A stretch of DNA of 64,000 nt from Codonopsis lanceolata (Eukaryota > Streptophyta > Magnoliopsida > Asterales > Campanulaceae), in contig CM028381.1 of NCBI GenBank assembly GCA_013146195.2, positions 54,949,573 to 55,013,572 on the forward strand, written 5' to 3'. Position numbers and translations under genes: made by a program. Under the pieces are notes generated by a model. That model worked only from the letters and a program-made list of their open reading frames with translations. It was not told where the DNA came from and made no database searches. Shown in pieces: positions 11,835 to 23,370 of this stretch (positions within the stretch are counted from its first letter, which is position 1; the number at the start of each line of letters is the position of its first letter).

Positions 11835-11994
11835 CATTTCGAAGATTTGCGAAGAAGAAGCGAAAATGAAGCGAATCTGCGAGAATCAACTAACGAGCAG
11901 GCGAAGGAAGCGAAAATTCTTAGAGAGAAAAAGTTTTAGAGAGAGAGAATAGCAAGAGACAGTCTTGTGAAATGAAATTTTTGGCGGTTGAGGG

Positions 11995-12002
11995 TTTATA
12001 AG
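11995..12002 (-). promoter_or_regulatory. Internal promoter candidate upstream of the env-like ORF
   Basis: Minus-strand CACTTATAAACCCTC is a TATA-like box. It is followed by a leader with CTCTCTCTCTAAAACTTTT-type pyrimidine-rich sequence and then the ATG at 11837. The spacing resembles a plant RNA polymerase II promoter with a 5' leader. Confidence 0.4.
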
Positions 12003-12355
12003 TGAAAGGACGTGCTGTCAGTCATAGATACTTGGGAAAAGTCATTAAGTCAGACGCCTTTTGATGACAAGACTTAATGAATGACGGTTTTTAGGAAAGA
12101 GAAAAATGCCTTTTCATAAATTAACTCAACCAAATTTGAAATTAGTCCCTCACAATTTTCATAAACGTCCCTCTAAAACTTAAAGTTTAGAAAGCTTACA
12201 TTTTCTCCTAGTGACTTTATAAATTCTAGGATTTTATTTTGAAAAAAATAAGTGCTTTAAGAGAAATTTTCAAGTGCTTAAAAAATTAATTTTGAAATTT
12301 CAAAACTTATAATGAAAAATTAATTTTAATTTTGAATTAAATTTAAGCGATCGGG
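12003..12355 (-). other. Spacer between RNase H and the env-like region
   Basis: AT-rich DNA with no supported ORF. Confidence 0.5.
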
Positions 12356-12960
12356 TCAAGCATACCAAGCTCTCCCCTTAGATAAGCAAACACATGCGCT
12401 TCTAGAGCTTTGGTGAAGATGTGCCGATTGATGGTCAGTTGAAATATACTTCATGCTAATGTTTCTCTTTTCTACATTGTCCCTTAGAAAATGATATCGA
12501 ACATCGATATGCTTTGTCTTGGAGTGCATCACGGGATTGTAGGTGATAGAGATTGCTGAGGTGTTATCACACATGATTGGGCGATCGCTACTTTGATGTC
12601 GTAGTCCACCAAGCGTTGTTTGATCCAAGCGGTTGGGCTACCGGCGGCTATGTACTACTGCTTCGGTGGTGGAATTTGAAGCGGATGCTTGTTTCTTGCT
12701 AGCCCAAGAGACAAGTCGTCTCCTAGAAATTGACAAGTTCCACTAGTGCTTTTTCTGTCAATTTGGCAACCCGGCATAGTCTGCGTCTGAGTATCCAACC
12801 AAGTTGAAAGAGGATTCCCTTGGATACCAGATACCTAAGTTGGTGGTATCTGATCGTATTTAATGATTCTTTTGGCTGCAAGAAGATGTGACTCACGAGG
12901 ATGCGCTTGAAATCTAGCACACACCCCAACGGCATACACTATGTCGAGATGCTGGCTGGC
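12356..12960 (-). pseudogene. Sirevirus RNase H
   Basis: The stretch CDNTSAISITYNPVMHSKTK followed by HIDVRYHFLRD is the conserved C-terminal part of copia RNase H, which removes the RNA strand of the hybrid. Upstream (12935-12723) pieces of the same domain occur in another frame, so at least one frameshift is present. Confidence 0.85.
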
Positions 12961-12983
12961 GGTGAGGTAAGCAGAGAGATCAA

Positions 12984-13721
12984 TTATCCCCTATAGTGGG
13001 TGATATCAACTTTCTTTCCTTGTAGGTCTTTTGTAAGTTTGCATTTAGCAGCCATTGGAGTATCAAATGTGTTTGCTGTTTCCAATCCAAACTTTTTGAC
13101 AAGATCTTTAGCATACTTGGATTGGCTGATGAATATTCCTTTGTTGGATTGTTGAATTTGAAGACCCAAGAAGAATGTGAGTTCTCCCATCATACTCATT
13201 TGAAACTTGCCAGTCATAAGCGTTTCAAATCGCTTACACAGCTTCTCATTGGTGGATCCGAAAATGATATCATCAACGTAAATTTGTACCAGCAGAGAAT
13301 GTCCTTTGTGCTTGAGAATGAAGAGAGTGGTGTCAATCTTGCCTCGCATAAATCCTTGTTCTACCAAGAATTTGGATAAGGTTTCATACCAGGCTCGAGG
13401 AGCTTGCTTAAGACCATAGAGAGCCTTCTTAAGCTTGTAAACATGAGTTTCTTTCCCTTTCTCTACAAAGCCTGGAGGTTGAGCAACGTAGACCGTTTCT
13501 TGAAGATCACCATTAAGAAATGCGCTCTTGACATCCATTTGGTACAACACAAAGTCCTTGTATGTAGCATAGGCTAAGAAGATTCTGATAGCTTCCAATC
13601 TTGCTACAGGAGCGAATGTTTCATCATAGTCGATACCTTCTTCTTGGCGATATCCTTGTGCAACAAGTCTTGCTTTGTTTCTCACTATGTTCCCATCCTC
13701 ATCCTTCTTGTTTCTGAACAC
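12984..13721 (-). CDS. Sirevirus reverse transcriptase domain
   Basis: A 245-residue open stretch matches the copia reverse-transcriptase family. It contains NKARLVAQGYRQEEGIDYDE, FAPVARLEAIR, YQMDVKSAFLNGDL, ALYGLKQAPRAWYE and the catalytic YVDDIIFGST box. In a working element this would be part of one gag-pol polyprotein, so the Met at 13721 is not a true start. It is the best preserved part of this copy. Confidence 0.93.
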   Translation of the reverse strand: MFRNKKDEDGNIVRNKARLVAQGYRQEEGIDYDETFAPVARLEAIRIFLAYATYKDFVLYQMDVKSAFLNGDLQETVYVAQPPGFVEKGKETHVYKLKKALYGLKQAPRAWYETLSKFLVEQGFMRGKIDTTLFILKHKGHSLLVQIYVDDIIFGSTNEKLCKRFETLMTGKFQMSMMGELTFFLGLQIQQSNKGIFISQSKYAKDLVKKFGLETANTFDTPMAAKCKLTKDLQGKKVDITHYRG

Positions 13722-13866
13722 CCATTTTGTGCCAATGACGGTATGATCGGCGAGGCTTTGGGACTAGCTTCCATACTTGGCATCGTTCAAATTCTTGAAG
13801 TTCTTCTTGCATGGCTTCCGGCCAACTTGGATCTTGAAGAGCTTCTTCGATCTTCTTTGGCTCTTC

Positions 13867-14427
13867 TTACGAAGCGAATGCGGCCTGAGAACATACATTC
13901 ATTTTGGAGGATCTTACAGTTCGTACTCCAACATGAATGTCACCAATGATTTGAGAGATTGGATGGTCTTTACATGTTCTTGTGACAGCAGGAATGTGAT
14001 GATTTGCTGCTGTTTCTTCATGACAAGGTTCAGAAGGAGGGCTAGAAGGAAGATCAGCTGTGTCTTGATGAGTGTTGTGTTCAGAATTTGGTTCATAGGT
14101 GAGTTGAGGAATAGGATTTTCAGGTTGAGAAACAAAGGGTTCTTGGTTTGAGTTTTCTTGAGCAGGGTTGAAGTCTTCTGGTGACCCGTTTGATAAGAAA
14201 TGATGGTCAGGAATATTTGATTGAGTTGCTGGTGATGGATTAGGTATACTAGAGGTTGATGGTTGGGATGTACCTGTCTCAACATCAACAAAATCATCAG
14301 CAACATTTGGAGCCACATGTGGCTCTAATAAATCAAATTCATCAAATGAGACATGAACAGATTCAACTATTTTTAATGATCGTTTGTTGAAAACCCTGTA
14401 AGCTTTGGAGTGTAAGGCATAACCCAA
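13867..14427 (-). pseudogene. Sirevirus integrase C-terminal tail and integrase-RT linker
   Basis: The segment begins GYALHSKAYRVFNKRSLKIV and contains SVHVSFDE, standard for the end of copia integrase. It continues as a low-complexity linker rich in Pro, Ser, Asn and Gln. A frame break separates it from the reverse transcriptase. Confidence 0.8.
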
Positions 14428-15283
14428 AAATACACCTTCATCGGCTTTATGATCAAATTTGCCTCTGTAATCATTACCATTGTAGACTACAAAACATTTG
14501 ATAGAAGATTTTAAAAATCAATGTTTGGGGTTTTACCTCTCCAAAGTTCATAGGGTGTTTTACCGTGAAATTTGTTGATCAATGATCTGTTACAGTGAAG
14601 CGGTGTGTTGGCGGCTTACGCCCGAAATGTTTGGGCAACTTTGCTTGGCAAGCATAGTTTTAGCGACTTCGATAAGTGTTACGTTTTCCTTTCGGCAACG
14701 CCGTTTTCTGCGGTGTCCTTACTGAGAGAAGTTGTGACCAATACCGTGATCATCACGGTACTTTGCTATTCCATTGTTGGTGAACTTCGGTACCATTGTC
14801 GTCGAGCGTCACGATTTCATCGAGTTTTTGCGTTTGCAATCTTACGAATAGTCTTTGTAAGCAGATCGTATGTGTGATCTTTAGAAGACATCATCTCTGT
14901 CCAAGTGTATCTTGTATAATCATCCACTACTACTAGCGTGTATCTGTAGCCACCATAGCTAATAGTAGTGACTGGTCCGAAGAGATCCATGTGTAGCAGT
15001 TGAAGAGGTCGTGTCGTTGAGAGTCTGGTTTGCTTTTAAGGATGTTTTTGAGAGCTTTCAGTTGACACGCTTTGCACGTGCGATCATGATCGGCGAGAAC
15101 CTTTGGCAATCCTTTGACTAGACCTTCTTTAGATAGCTTGGCCAAATATTTGAAGTTCAAATGGCTGAGTCTTTTATGCCATAGCCAGCTTTTGTCTTGA
15201 GCAGAGTTTGCCACAAGCGCAGCCTTACCGTAGGCATTCAAATCTATCACATAGACATTTCCTTGTCTATGTCCAGTTACCAA
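14428..15283 (-). pseudogene. Sirevirus GAG-pre-integrase and integrase core (frameshifted)
   Basis: The segment 15283-14933 has WLWHKRLSHLNFKYLAKLSK and CKACQLKALKNI, the HHCC zinc-binding part. The catalytic core downstream (leftwards, to about 14460) is recognisable only in short pieces across frames. Integrase would insert the element DNA, but this copy is broken. Confidence 0.8.
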
Positions 15284-15479
15284 GATTGAGCAAGAGGCGG
15301 ATCCTTGATATCACATCTGTTTGAAGAGAATTGACAGATAAGCCCTTTATCACGAGGAATTGTGAAATACTCGAGAAGGTTATGTTTCAAGCCTTCTACT
15401 AAAGAGACTTTTCGAATTGAGAGATTTCCTCGAATAATGGATCCATAGCCAATTGTTCTTCCTTTAGCATTGTCTCAGA

Positions 15480-15990
15480 AGATAGTGGAGGGCCTTACGC
15501 TTGAAATATTAGAGAGGCGGGATTCTCCGGTCATGTGTCTTGGCGGCCGCTATCTAGATACCATACATCTTTCTTTTACGAATTTGAGTTAGCCATGAAG
15601 CACACGAGATGTAAGGGTAAGAAAATCATGGTCCCCTTTTATTTTTCTTATGGGTCCAAATGGTTAGCGTATTTTTGGAACCCATACTTGCCTAATTTTT
15701 GGAATAGGGGATCCAGCAGGCTTCATGATGGATTTCAGAAGACATTCATGGACCAAGTGGCCAAAACACTTACAAAATGTCAGTGATGATGAAATTACGA
15801 AGTCTACATGATCATCTTTGGGTATTGGAAGGTTTTTGAACATTTTTCTTAACAGCAGCTTTTGAGTTAGTAGTCTTGTTAACAGCAGGCTTAGAGGCTT
15901 CTGTATGAGGCTTCTTGAGTGCGTATCTGGCGATCTTTGCTTTAGCGAAAGAATGTTCTTGATGGTAGACTTTGATACCTCATGCATTTT
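15480..15990 (-). pseudogene. Sirevirus protease region and upstream gag tail
   Basis: On the minus strand near 15568-15545 a Trp-Tyr-Leu-Asp-Ser-Gly run marks the copia protease active site. Immediately after it the frame is lost where family members have a Cys-Ser-Arg-His run. Upstream (15750-15660) a zinc-knuckle-like FCKCFGHLVHEC is seen. CTG sites expected in these codons read as CCG here, see findings. Confidence 0.65.
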
Positions 15991-16399
15991 CCTTTAAGCT
16001 TGGTATCAACATTACGTTGTAGCGATAGCACCATCTGTAATCTTGTTGATGAATCGATAGGTTTGAAGCGGACTTTTCGTAGGCCACGAAGCAGCGGCCT
16101 TTGCTTTCACGAAGTCTTTGGTGGAGGGCTGTTGTAAATCTGCACCTCCTTTATATTTATCTCCGGCGGATGATTGCTTTGCTTTCAAAGCTTCCTTGTT
16201 TTTGATAATTTGAACCTTAGGGTATTTATAAGGAGTAGCGGTATAACCAATTCCTTCTTTACCCTTGTTAGGTTTCGATATTGTGCGAGGAATATTACTA
16301 TTCAGCGTAAAATGTTCATTTTCTTGTTCGGAGGTTGCACGAAATGTATTTTAGAGAATCTAGCCAGGACTTATACGTTGAGGGCTTCGATCTCCAGAA

Positions 16400-17700
16400 T
16401 TTGATCAAAGCTGCCGTTGAGTTATTCCATGAGTTAATGGTCTTTTGCAACTCATCTTTCTCGGCAGAGATATCTCTTTGGCATGATCAATAAGGCAAGC
16501 AACCTTTTCATTGAGAAACTTGTTCTCTTCTTTTAACTTGATACTTTCTGCTTTGAACTCCATGGAGAGTTTTTAACTCGGCTTCGGCATGGATTTCTCG
16601 GTTCGACTTCTCATGACTTTTAGCTAACTTAACATAAGCCTTTCTAAATTCATTGAATTCCTCTAGCATGTCTTGAGCATCCTTGAGGATTTCTTCTTTT
16701 GAAGGCTCTTCGAGGAGATTGTTCTATGTTAGCTTGAAAAGGAGAGTATTTAACTTCACTATCGAGTCATAGGTGGGAGGTGACTCTAGAGCAACAAGAC
16801 AAATGTGTGCTGCTCGGGTGAGTCATCACTATCATCCTCGTCGAGAATCGGTTTCAAACCAAGTGGCTACATGGTTTTCTTCTAAGTCCTCGGCCGGAAG
16901 ACCTCTATGTTTAGAAAATGATTTAGAAGGTCTCCTTTTATAGGCTTCATATTTAGGCTTAGGACATTTAGAAGCAAAGTGACCGGGTTTCTGCAATTGT
17001 AGCAAACTAACTCATTATTGTGTGAGTTTTCGGCGAGTCTTTCGAAAGTCTGTTGGTTTGCTTCTTTCTTTTTGTTAAATTTTGAGAACTTTTGAAACTT
17101 CTTAACGAACATAGCAAATTGCTCGTCGGAGAATTTCATTCTCATTTGAAGAAGAAGTAGATGGTTTACTTTCTTGGCAGAATTTCTGAGAGATAGCGAG
17201 AAAAAAGAAGGAAGTTTAAAATGTTTGTCTGTTCTTGAGCTTGAAGTAATTCTTGCTCATAGGCATTAAACTTCGCATACAAACTTACGAGGTGCATGGA
17301 GTTCAAGTCTTTGGACTCTTTTATTGCGATGGTTTTTACATGCCACAAACTTCCTAAAGAAGCTAAAAATCTCATATTTACTTCTTTAACACTATATTCT
17401 TTTCTAAAGAGTAACAACTATTTACTACCTCACAAAATGTCGTAGGCTTGCCGTAGAGTCTCCTTAGGATCTTTTTGAATGAGTCGAGCTGTTGAATATA
17501 GTTGTACTTCTGTTGTCTCACGGTGGGTAGATCTCCTTCAAGATATTCCACAAGGCTTCCCATTTCCTTAGCGGTTTGCATCGATGATCTGTTGATATGT
17601 GCTTGTGTCGGCAATTTGGATATAATATGAATAGCCTTCTTTGTCGAGTTCAACGAGCCTCCTTTCTTCGTCGTCCATTCGTTCATGGATTTAGGTATCT
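16400..17700 (-). pseudogene. Sirevirus gag (broken frames)
   Basis: From right to left, 17686-17378 carries TKKAIHIISKLPTQAHINR. Next, 17417-17166 carries YSVKEVNMRFLASLGSLWHV and AIKESKDLNSMHL, a match to the UBN2 gag core. Then 17145-16882 carries NELVCYNCRNP, the start of a CCHC zinc knuckle whose second half is in another frame. Lysine/glutamate-rich, coiled-coil-like sequence continues to about 16400. Multiple frame breaks are present. Confidence 0.8.
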
Positions 17701-17946
17701 CGGGAGGACCAGCTGGCTACTTGGCAAGTAGGTTGGGTTTCATTGGAATATAAGGACTGTTAGAACACATTGCCACAACCGATTGTCAATAGAGTTCATA
17801 TATCTCATAACCTTATCTTTCCATACTTGAAGTGGCCTTCGTCCAATATTGGGGCGTGGTTGGTATTTGAAGTAGGCGGCATATAGTGAGCCATAGGATC
17901 TATTCTCAAGAGGTTAAGCTTGGAAAAATGATTTTTCAAAGAATTA

Positions 17947-17961
17947 AGCTCACGATACCAA
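17947..17961 (-). other. Degenerate primer-binding site of the Sirevirus
   Basis: Minus-strand TGGTATCGTGAGC next to the LTR differs from the usual TGGTATCAGAGC only where CAG reads CGTG. It is the expected initiator-Met site, altered at a CAG. Confidence 0.75.
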
Positions 17962-17962
17962 T

Positions 17963-18052
17963 TGTTGGTCCCAAAATAGGCTCAATCTAGGCTAGAAGGG
18001 GGGTTGAATAGCCTAGTTATGTTTTTATAAAACTTTTTCGTAAACACTTCTT
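17963..18052 (-). repeat. 5' LTR fragment of the Sirevirus
   Basis: The first 90 bp of the LTR match the left copy from 7414 apart from the shorter G run and a few substitutions. The match stops exactly where the Athila LTR (TGATCGATG...) begins. Confidence 0.88.
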
Positions 18053-19331
18053 TGATCGATGTTTTATTTTATCTATTTCCTTGCAAGTGTACAAGACTAT
18101 TATAGAATAGACTCGGAAGCAAGGGTCGAACCCACGAGACAAGTGATCACGAGCAGTGCGATTATAGATAGCAAATTATTAACCTAAGGGGGTTTTTATG
18201 TTTAATTCTACTCTAAATTACTAGTTATAGATGTTTAACTAATTAGGCGGTAATAACGAGATATGAAGATCTTATGGTGAGTGGAAATCTAGGATTACGG
18301 GTTTCACTTATATCTCCTTTATGTTCAATTCATAATAATGTCATTCAATGTCTTGGGTTCGTTCACTAAAAATAGATATAGTACGTTGAACAATTGGTTC
18401 AGCCTCCATCCCATAAAATTCACCCATTCCATATCCTAAGCACAGGAACTATCAATCTAGTTGTCACCTAGATTTATGATCTATCTGTCACCTAGATCAT
18501 GTAAGAACACGGTCCTAACTTATCACTCTCGTGCTTCGATAGGTCCAATTTATTGTGTTGGTGAGCCGATTATGCGACATATGCACTCGGTCATGCGGTT
18601 ATCCGCACCTCTAAGCCTTTATTATTTGCGATTACATTCATTTGTTCAAAGCAAAATAATATAGGGATTGATAAACAACACAATCAACAAGCATTGAATA
18701 GACATATATATATGAATCAAAACATAAATTCGATACAAGTTACCTCCCACCTCTAGATTAGGGATGATTTAGTTCATCATAGGCGATGAGCGACACATGG
18801 AGATGATGGAAGGCATGATTTGATCTTCAATACTTGAAATTACAAAACCTAACTATGTTATACAATCTAAAACTACCTAAAATCTATGTAAAGAGCTTCC
18901 GGCCGTCCTCCTTATGCTTAGGCTCGGCATCGACTTCTATATATACTCGGGAGTTGTGATTGGATCGAATGGCTGTGTGAAAATCCGAAAAGGTCGCATT
19001 ACGCCTACCTTGCGGTCGCGAGGTCTTTGGATACCTTGCGTCAAGGTCTCCGATGTGGGTGGCTTTTGATTCTTTGATTGGCGACTTGAGGGGCCTACCT
19101 TGCGGTCGCAAGGTGCGAGGCACCTGCGTCGCAAGGTGTCAGGTTGTCGATCTTCAATTTTTCTTTTCCTTGTAATTTGCACTTAAAACCACGGAGTTTC
19201 GCGTATTTTCACAATAATCACGAAACTTACAAAACTCACAGAAAACATATATTAGTACTCAAAAGACTCGTGAAATAGCATAATTTAAGTCATAGAAGTA
19301 TATAAAATCGGCGTATAAAATACATCGATCA
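18053..19331 (-). repeat. 3' LTR of Athila copy 1
   Basis: 1279 bp bounded by a perfect 10-bp inverted repeat, TGATCGATGT at the left and ACATCGATCA at the right. The left border interrupts the Sirevirus LTR and the right border touches the polypurine tract. It contains two copies of a palindromic ACCTTGCG...CGCAAGGT motif near 19010-19140. Confidence 0.88.
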
Positions 19332-19333
19332 AA

Positions 19334-19349
19334 TACCCCCAAACTTGAA
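19334..19349 (-). other. Polypurine tract of Athila copy 1
   Basis: Minus-strand TTCAAGTTTGGGGGTA directly inside the 3' LTR is a typical plant gypsy plus-strand primer. Similar motifs recur at 20264-20278, 21538-21552 and 23531-23551. Confidence 0.8.
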
Positions 19350-21666
19350 CTTTGCTCGTCCACGAGTAAACAAATAAACTTATAAATACAAAAGCATATA
19401 AATAACAAAAATTAAAATCTTTTTGTGAGGGTGACACTATTTACACTCCTCTATAAACCCACAAACTCAAGGAGACTCTTTCGAGTGACTCGACTATGCT
19501 GAGATAAATACAAAAACAAATAAATACAAAAGCTAAAAAATTTACACATAAAAAAAATAAAACATAAAATCTTTTTGGTTTCATCTCAAGTTATAAGTGT
19601 ATGGCATGCATGTAATCTCGGTTTGGTGCTCACCACATATATGCGAGGCTTAGTCATATAAAACCAACTAGTCTTTTCTTAATCTTGCTACTACTTTTAA
19701 TTTCTCCGTGTGTGTGTGATCACCGGTCTTAAAGAATATCTTAACTAAAAGCAGGTTTTATTGAGCTAAACACCACATTCATATGAAAATTACAGTTTAA
19801 TAGAAAATCATGCATTAAGAAGTATGAGATCTACCATCCAAACCCGGTCAATTATAGATAGAAAGGTCCCAAGGATTCAAAAGATTTATACATCCATCCC
19901 ATGCACTTCTATGTATGACATACAATGCTCTCCTATCCCAATGACTTGTAATAGCTAAGATTATGCTAACACAGTGAGCTTTAAGGTGAATAATAATGAT
20001 TATGAAGTGTGTGATCAATTTCATGTTACTCACTTGACAGTAAAAACAACATAAGCATTGGCAAGAAGATCATTAGGACTTTATAAGCTTGTAATGTAAG
20101 GCCAAGGTGTTGGGAGATTTGATGGAAAGGATTGGAATTCAAAGTGAGAGAGTAAGACTACCCTTTATCCCTCATACTTCCAAGCAAAGGAAGTTTTCCC
20201 TATTTAGGCTAGGACACGCAAAGACCACAAGTGGAGGGGTGCTTTGTGTAACTTTTAAGTTTTCTTCCCCCAAACTTGTTTTGGGCAATATATTCTTCTA
20301 AAAATATCACATCATTCTAATCGGCAGAATTTTTCTAACATATTTTCTCTTGAAAGCTATGCTTCCATTTGAATCTTTGTTTATCACTCTTCTTCTTAGT
20401 TTCATTTTTAAGTCGACACATGATTTTTTTTTTTTTTTTTCGACGGAAAGAAGAAGCCTTAAAAAAATAGCCTAAGCGAAAAGAAGTGGTCCTCCTAGAA
20501 TCAATTTCCCACCCAATCCTACTCTCTCAAAGGGTAGGCTAAAAGTGTATAGGCTTTTAGGGTTAAGTTAATGTGGGTAAAGAAAGCGATGGCGAATGGG
20601 GGTTTAAATAGTGTGCTTAGCACACTCCATTCTTTCATTAGGCTCAAAGGGGACACTAGGGATATATTTAGTATAGGTCGGGGAATATTTAGGCTCTAAC
20701 GATCCAAAGATGGCCTAAATCATTTCTTAATGCCAAATGCTCACATAGTATTTAAAGCAAGTAAGACAACACAAAATATCATATCAACTATGGGAATTGG
20801 GTTGAATGTTTAGCATCCTTGGATTTCACATAAGCATTCGCTAAAAGCAGGATGGTAGGGACAATTGAGACTAACATGCGGACACGGTTCGAAAGTGTGC
20901 TTGAGATATATAAATGAGAAAAATCCAAGGGATCTAACTAACATGCAATTGACCCTAAGTTACAATTTAATGCAACAATCATGTTCGAATGGCTATGCAT
21001 CATATTCTTGTGCATATCTTGTTGAAGTGAAATAGGTGTTATAAACTTTATAAAACTATTCTAATCAATCCAAAGTTATGGTGGGTGTGAGTGCATGAAG
21101 AATTTGGAGAAAAGTAAAAGTTTCGCAAAATTAAGTAAATTCGAGGGGGATCTACGGACTAACTATGCGGTTCATTGCACTAATCTCCTCATTGACTACG
21201 ACTAGCATTACCACACCTAAACTCGAGGATGAATATTTTGAATTATAATATATTTTTTATTTATTATATATATTTATATATTTTAAGAAATTGCGAAAAT
21301 TGGAGGTGATGGCGATGACACAATTGATGATGGGTCCCCATAAGAGGAACCACAGTATCCAAAATAAGTGTATTACGGTCAAGGCAACACCTCAGAAAAT
21401 CGGAAAAAATAAAAAGCAGGGAAAAATAGGGTGAAGAGTTAAATGGTCATCAAAAAAGAAATTCTCTTTCACCCTAACGACATAGCCCAACTCCATTCCT
21501 CGTTAGGCTAGGACTGCTTAAGACCTAAAATTTTAAATCCCCCCAAACTTAAGTTCTATTTTGTCCTCAAAATAGAGGAACATATGAGAGGATTGATGGG
21601 GTAGGACAAATATCAAAGGACATAGCGGGTCCACCTAACGAGCGAGGACGGAACTTGGGCCTCGAC
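19350..21666 (-). other. Long non-coding region of Athila copy 1
   Basis: About 2.3 kb of AT-rich DNA between the env-like region and the polypurine tract. It has two further polypurine-like motifs (20264-20278 and 21538-21552) and a T run near 20427. I see no supported ORF. Confidence 0.6.
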
Positions 21667-22790
21667 TCAAGGTGAGTCGGGCGGAGATAACGAATGAGGG
21701 CGAAACTTCGGGGATCGTGCACGGTGGCAGCCCATAATGATTTGAGACATTATGTCCCACGGTGTTAACCAGTAGAAAATTTCATTTGGTCGGCGCATTT
21801 GTGCCAGCTGGCGACTCACCATATCGGTTTGGAGGGCAGTTGCCTCCAACTTTGTTGGAGATCCCAACGGCGGGTCCTCTTCCTCTTCTTCGGGTTCCTC
21901 CTCTTGAGGAACCCTCACTCTCAGCTGGCTGGTGATGTTCAAACAAAATGGCCTAGTAATGGCCAGGACCGGCCTTGACCTCTCGGCGTGTTTGGGCATT
22001 CTCACGTTTGCCCCCTACACAAGTCGGTAATCAAATGCGGGAGGAGCGAACCCGCGTCGTCCTACCTCTAATAAGGGTCTTGATTTGGCCGTTGATCAAG
22101 CGGCCAACATCAATAGACCCACCGGTCATAATGGTGTAGGTCAAGACGACCCTCTCCCAATTCACCGTGTTTTGGTGACTTGAGGGCATGAGGCGTCCAC
22201 AAACAAATTTATACACGGCTTGGCCGTGTCTTGGAAGAAGGACTCTCTCATGGTGCGTGGTCCATATGGTGGTTGACGGCTATAGGACCACTCCACACCA
22301 GGGAGAGCAATGACAGCATTCACCACCTCGACAGGGATACGGGGGTGGAGGTGTGTGCTATAGTCATCGGCACCAACCGCAAAGTTGGAGGTGCCGAAAA
22401 TGAGGTGTTAATGCTTTGGGCGAAAAATCAACTCTTGTGCCCCTAACATTAACGGTGTCTTGCAGCACACCGCCATCCATGCCAATGTCGCCATTGGCGT
22501 AGAATTCTCGGACAATGGGGACTACGGCGTCCTTAGCGGAGAATCTAACAAGCGTCCCACCTACGAGCCATCGAGGCGGGGCGGATACCAAAGTCTTGAC
22601 CTTGAATCCCCTTTCGGGCACCAAGGACTTGGAGAGTTTGTTGGTGTACTACGATGCTTCGTAGGACAGCGGGTGATGTCAAAATTGTGTTCTTCCTCCT
22701 GAGCGGGGCCGGAGGATGAAGAGCCGGTATTTCTACGCTTTCTAAACATTTTGTTTGAAATAAAATTTTAAAAACTAAAAAGTTTATCAA
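21667..22790 (-). pseudogene. Athila env-like extra ORF (plant transposon-protein family), frameshifted
   Basis: The reading starts with MFRKRRNTGSSSSGPAQEEE (22749). A middle part follows in shifted frames, LVRFSAKDAVVPIVREFYAN, then DTVNVRGTRVDFSPKALTPH. This resembles the plant-specific 'putative plant transposon protein' domain (Pfam Transposase_32), which occurs after integrase in Athila-type elements. The C-terminal part (22005-21667) has an acidic EEEPEEEEEDPP run and TALQTDMVSRQLAQMRR. No transmembrane helix is obvious. At least three frame breaks exist, several next to CG-rich spots that may be miscalled CAG/CTG sites. Confidence 0.7.
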
Positions 22791-23074
22791 TTAAAAATGT
22801 GTTTTAAAATTTAAAATAAAAATTTATTCTAAAGCATGCAAAAATTATATCTACGTTAAAAATATCTAGCACCCTAGCATGCAAATAATTTACGTATGAA
22901 ATTAAATAGGGTGTTAGGGTTACTTGTTTGCAGCCTTAATCGAGTGAATGCAGCCGGAGTGGAGCTTGATCTTTGACGGCAACAATGGTGGTTCCTTCTC
23001 CTTCTCCTTCAAAAGCTTCAACTTGGTGAAGTGTAATGGTGGATGGAGGGATGGAAGATGAAGAGTCTTGAGAG

Positions 23075-23215
23075 AGAGAGAGAGAGATCTTGAGAGTATA
23101 TGCCGAATTAATGGAAGATCTTGGAATTTGGAAGATTTTATTGCTGCTCTTGCTTGAGAGAGAGGAGAGTTTGTGATTTACGAAGAAGAAAACCGGCGGC
23201 CTTAAATAAAGGGAC
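23075..23215 (-). promoter_or_regulatory. Internal promoter and CT-rich leader upstream of the Athila env-like ORF
   Basis: Minus-strand CCTTTATTTAAGGCC (TATA-like, 23204-23213) is followed by CT-rich leader sequence, including CTCTCTCTCTCTCT near 23090-23075. A GTAACC donor candidate lies at 22923-22918, and an acceptor-like CTTTTTAG at about 22775, ahead of the ATG at 22749. This is inference from motifs. Confidence 0.4.
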
Positions 23216-23370
23216 CTTGCGGTCGCAAGGTGCGCCACACTGCGTCGCAAGGTGGTCGATCAAAGCGGTTGGGATTCTACATTCATTCCCCATGTCGACA
23301 CTTCAGCGAGATTCGTATTCTTGGGGACCTTGCGGTCGCAGGTCCTTCACACTGCGTCCGCAAGGTGGGC
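23215..23370. repeat. Paired palindromic ACCTTGCGGTCGCAAGGT motifs
   Basis: Two closely spaced copies of ACCTTGCGGTCGCAAGGT (the second lacking one A), each followed by CACTGCGTC(C)GCAAGGTGG. The same composite occurs twice inside the Athila LTR at about 19010-19140. Each 18-mer is an 8-bp inverted repeat with a two-base centre. Confidence 0.75.

Larger units (their letters stand above)
7414..18052 (-). mobile_element. Sirevirus-type copia retrotransposon (minus strand), right LTR cut by another element
   Basis: The left LTR (7414-8610) is complete. The right LTR begins at 17963 with the same TGTTGGTCCCAAAATAGG but ends after about 90 bp, where an Athila LTR starts. Reading leftwards on the minus strand the order is primer-binding site, gag, protease, integrase, reverse transcriptase, RNase H, an extra env-like region, polypurine tract, LTR. 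The LTR start with a run of G followed by TTGAATAG, and the long extra region after RNase H, are characteristic of the Sirevirus/Maximus lineage. The left target sequence would be GAAGG (7409-7413). The right flank is not in the window. Confidence 0.88.

Noticed and set aside
9540..22790. True viral envelope proteins in the Sirevirus and Athila extra ORFs
   Set aside because: No signal peptide, transmembrane helix or cysteine pattern of an envelope protein could be seen; the Athila one matches a plant transposon-protein family instead.
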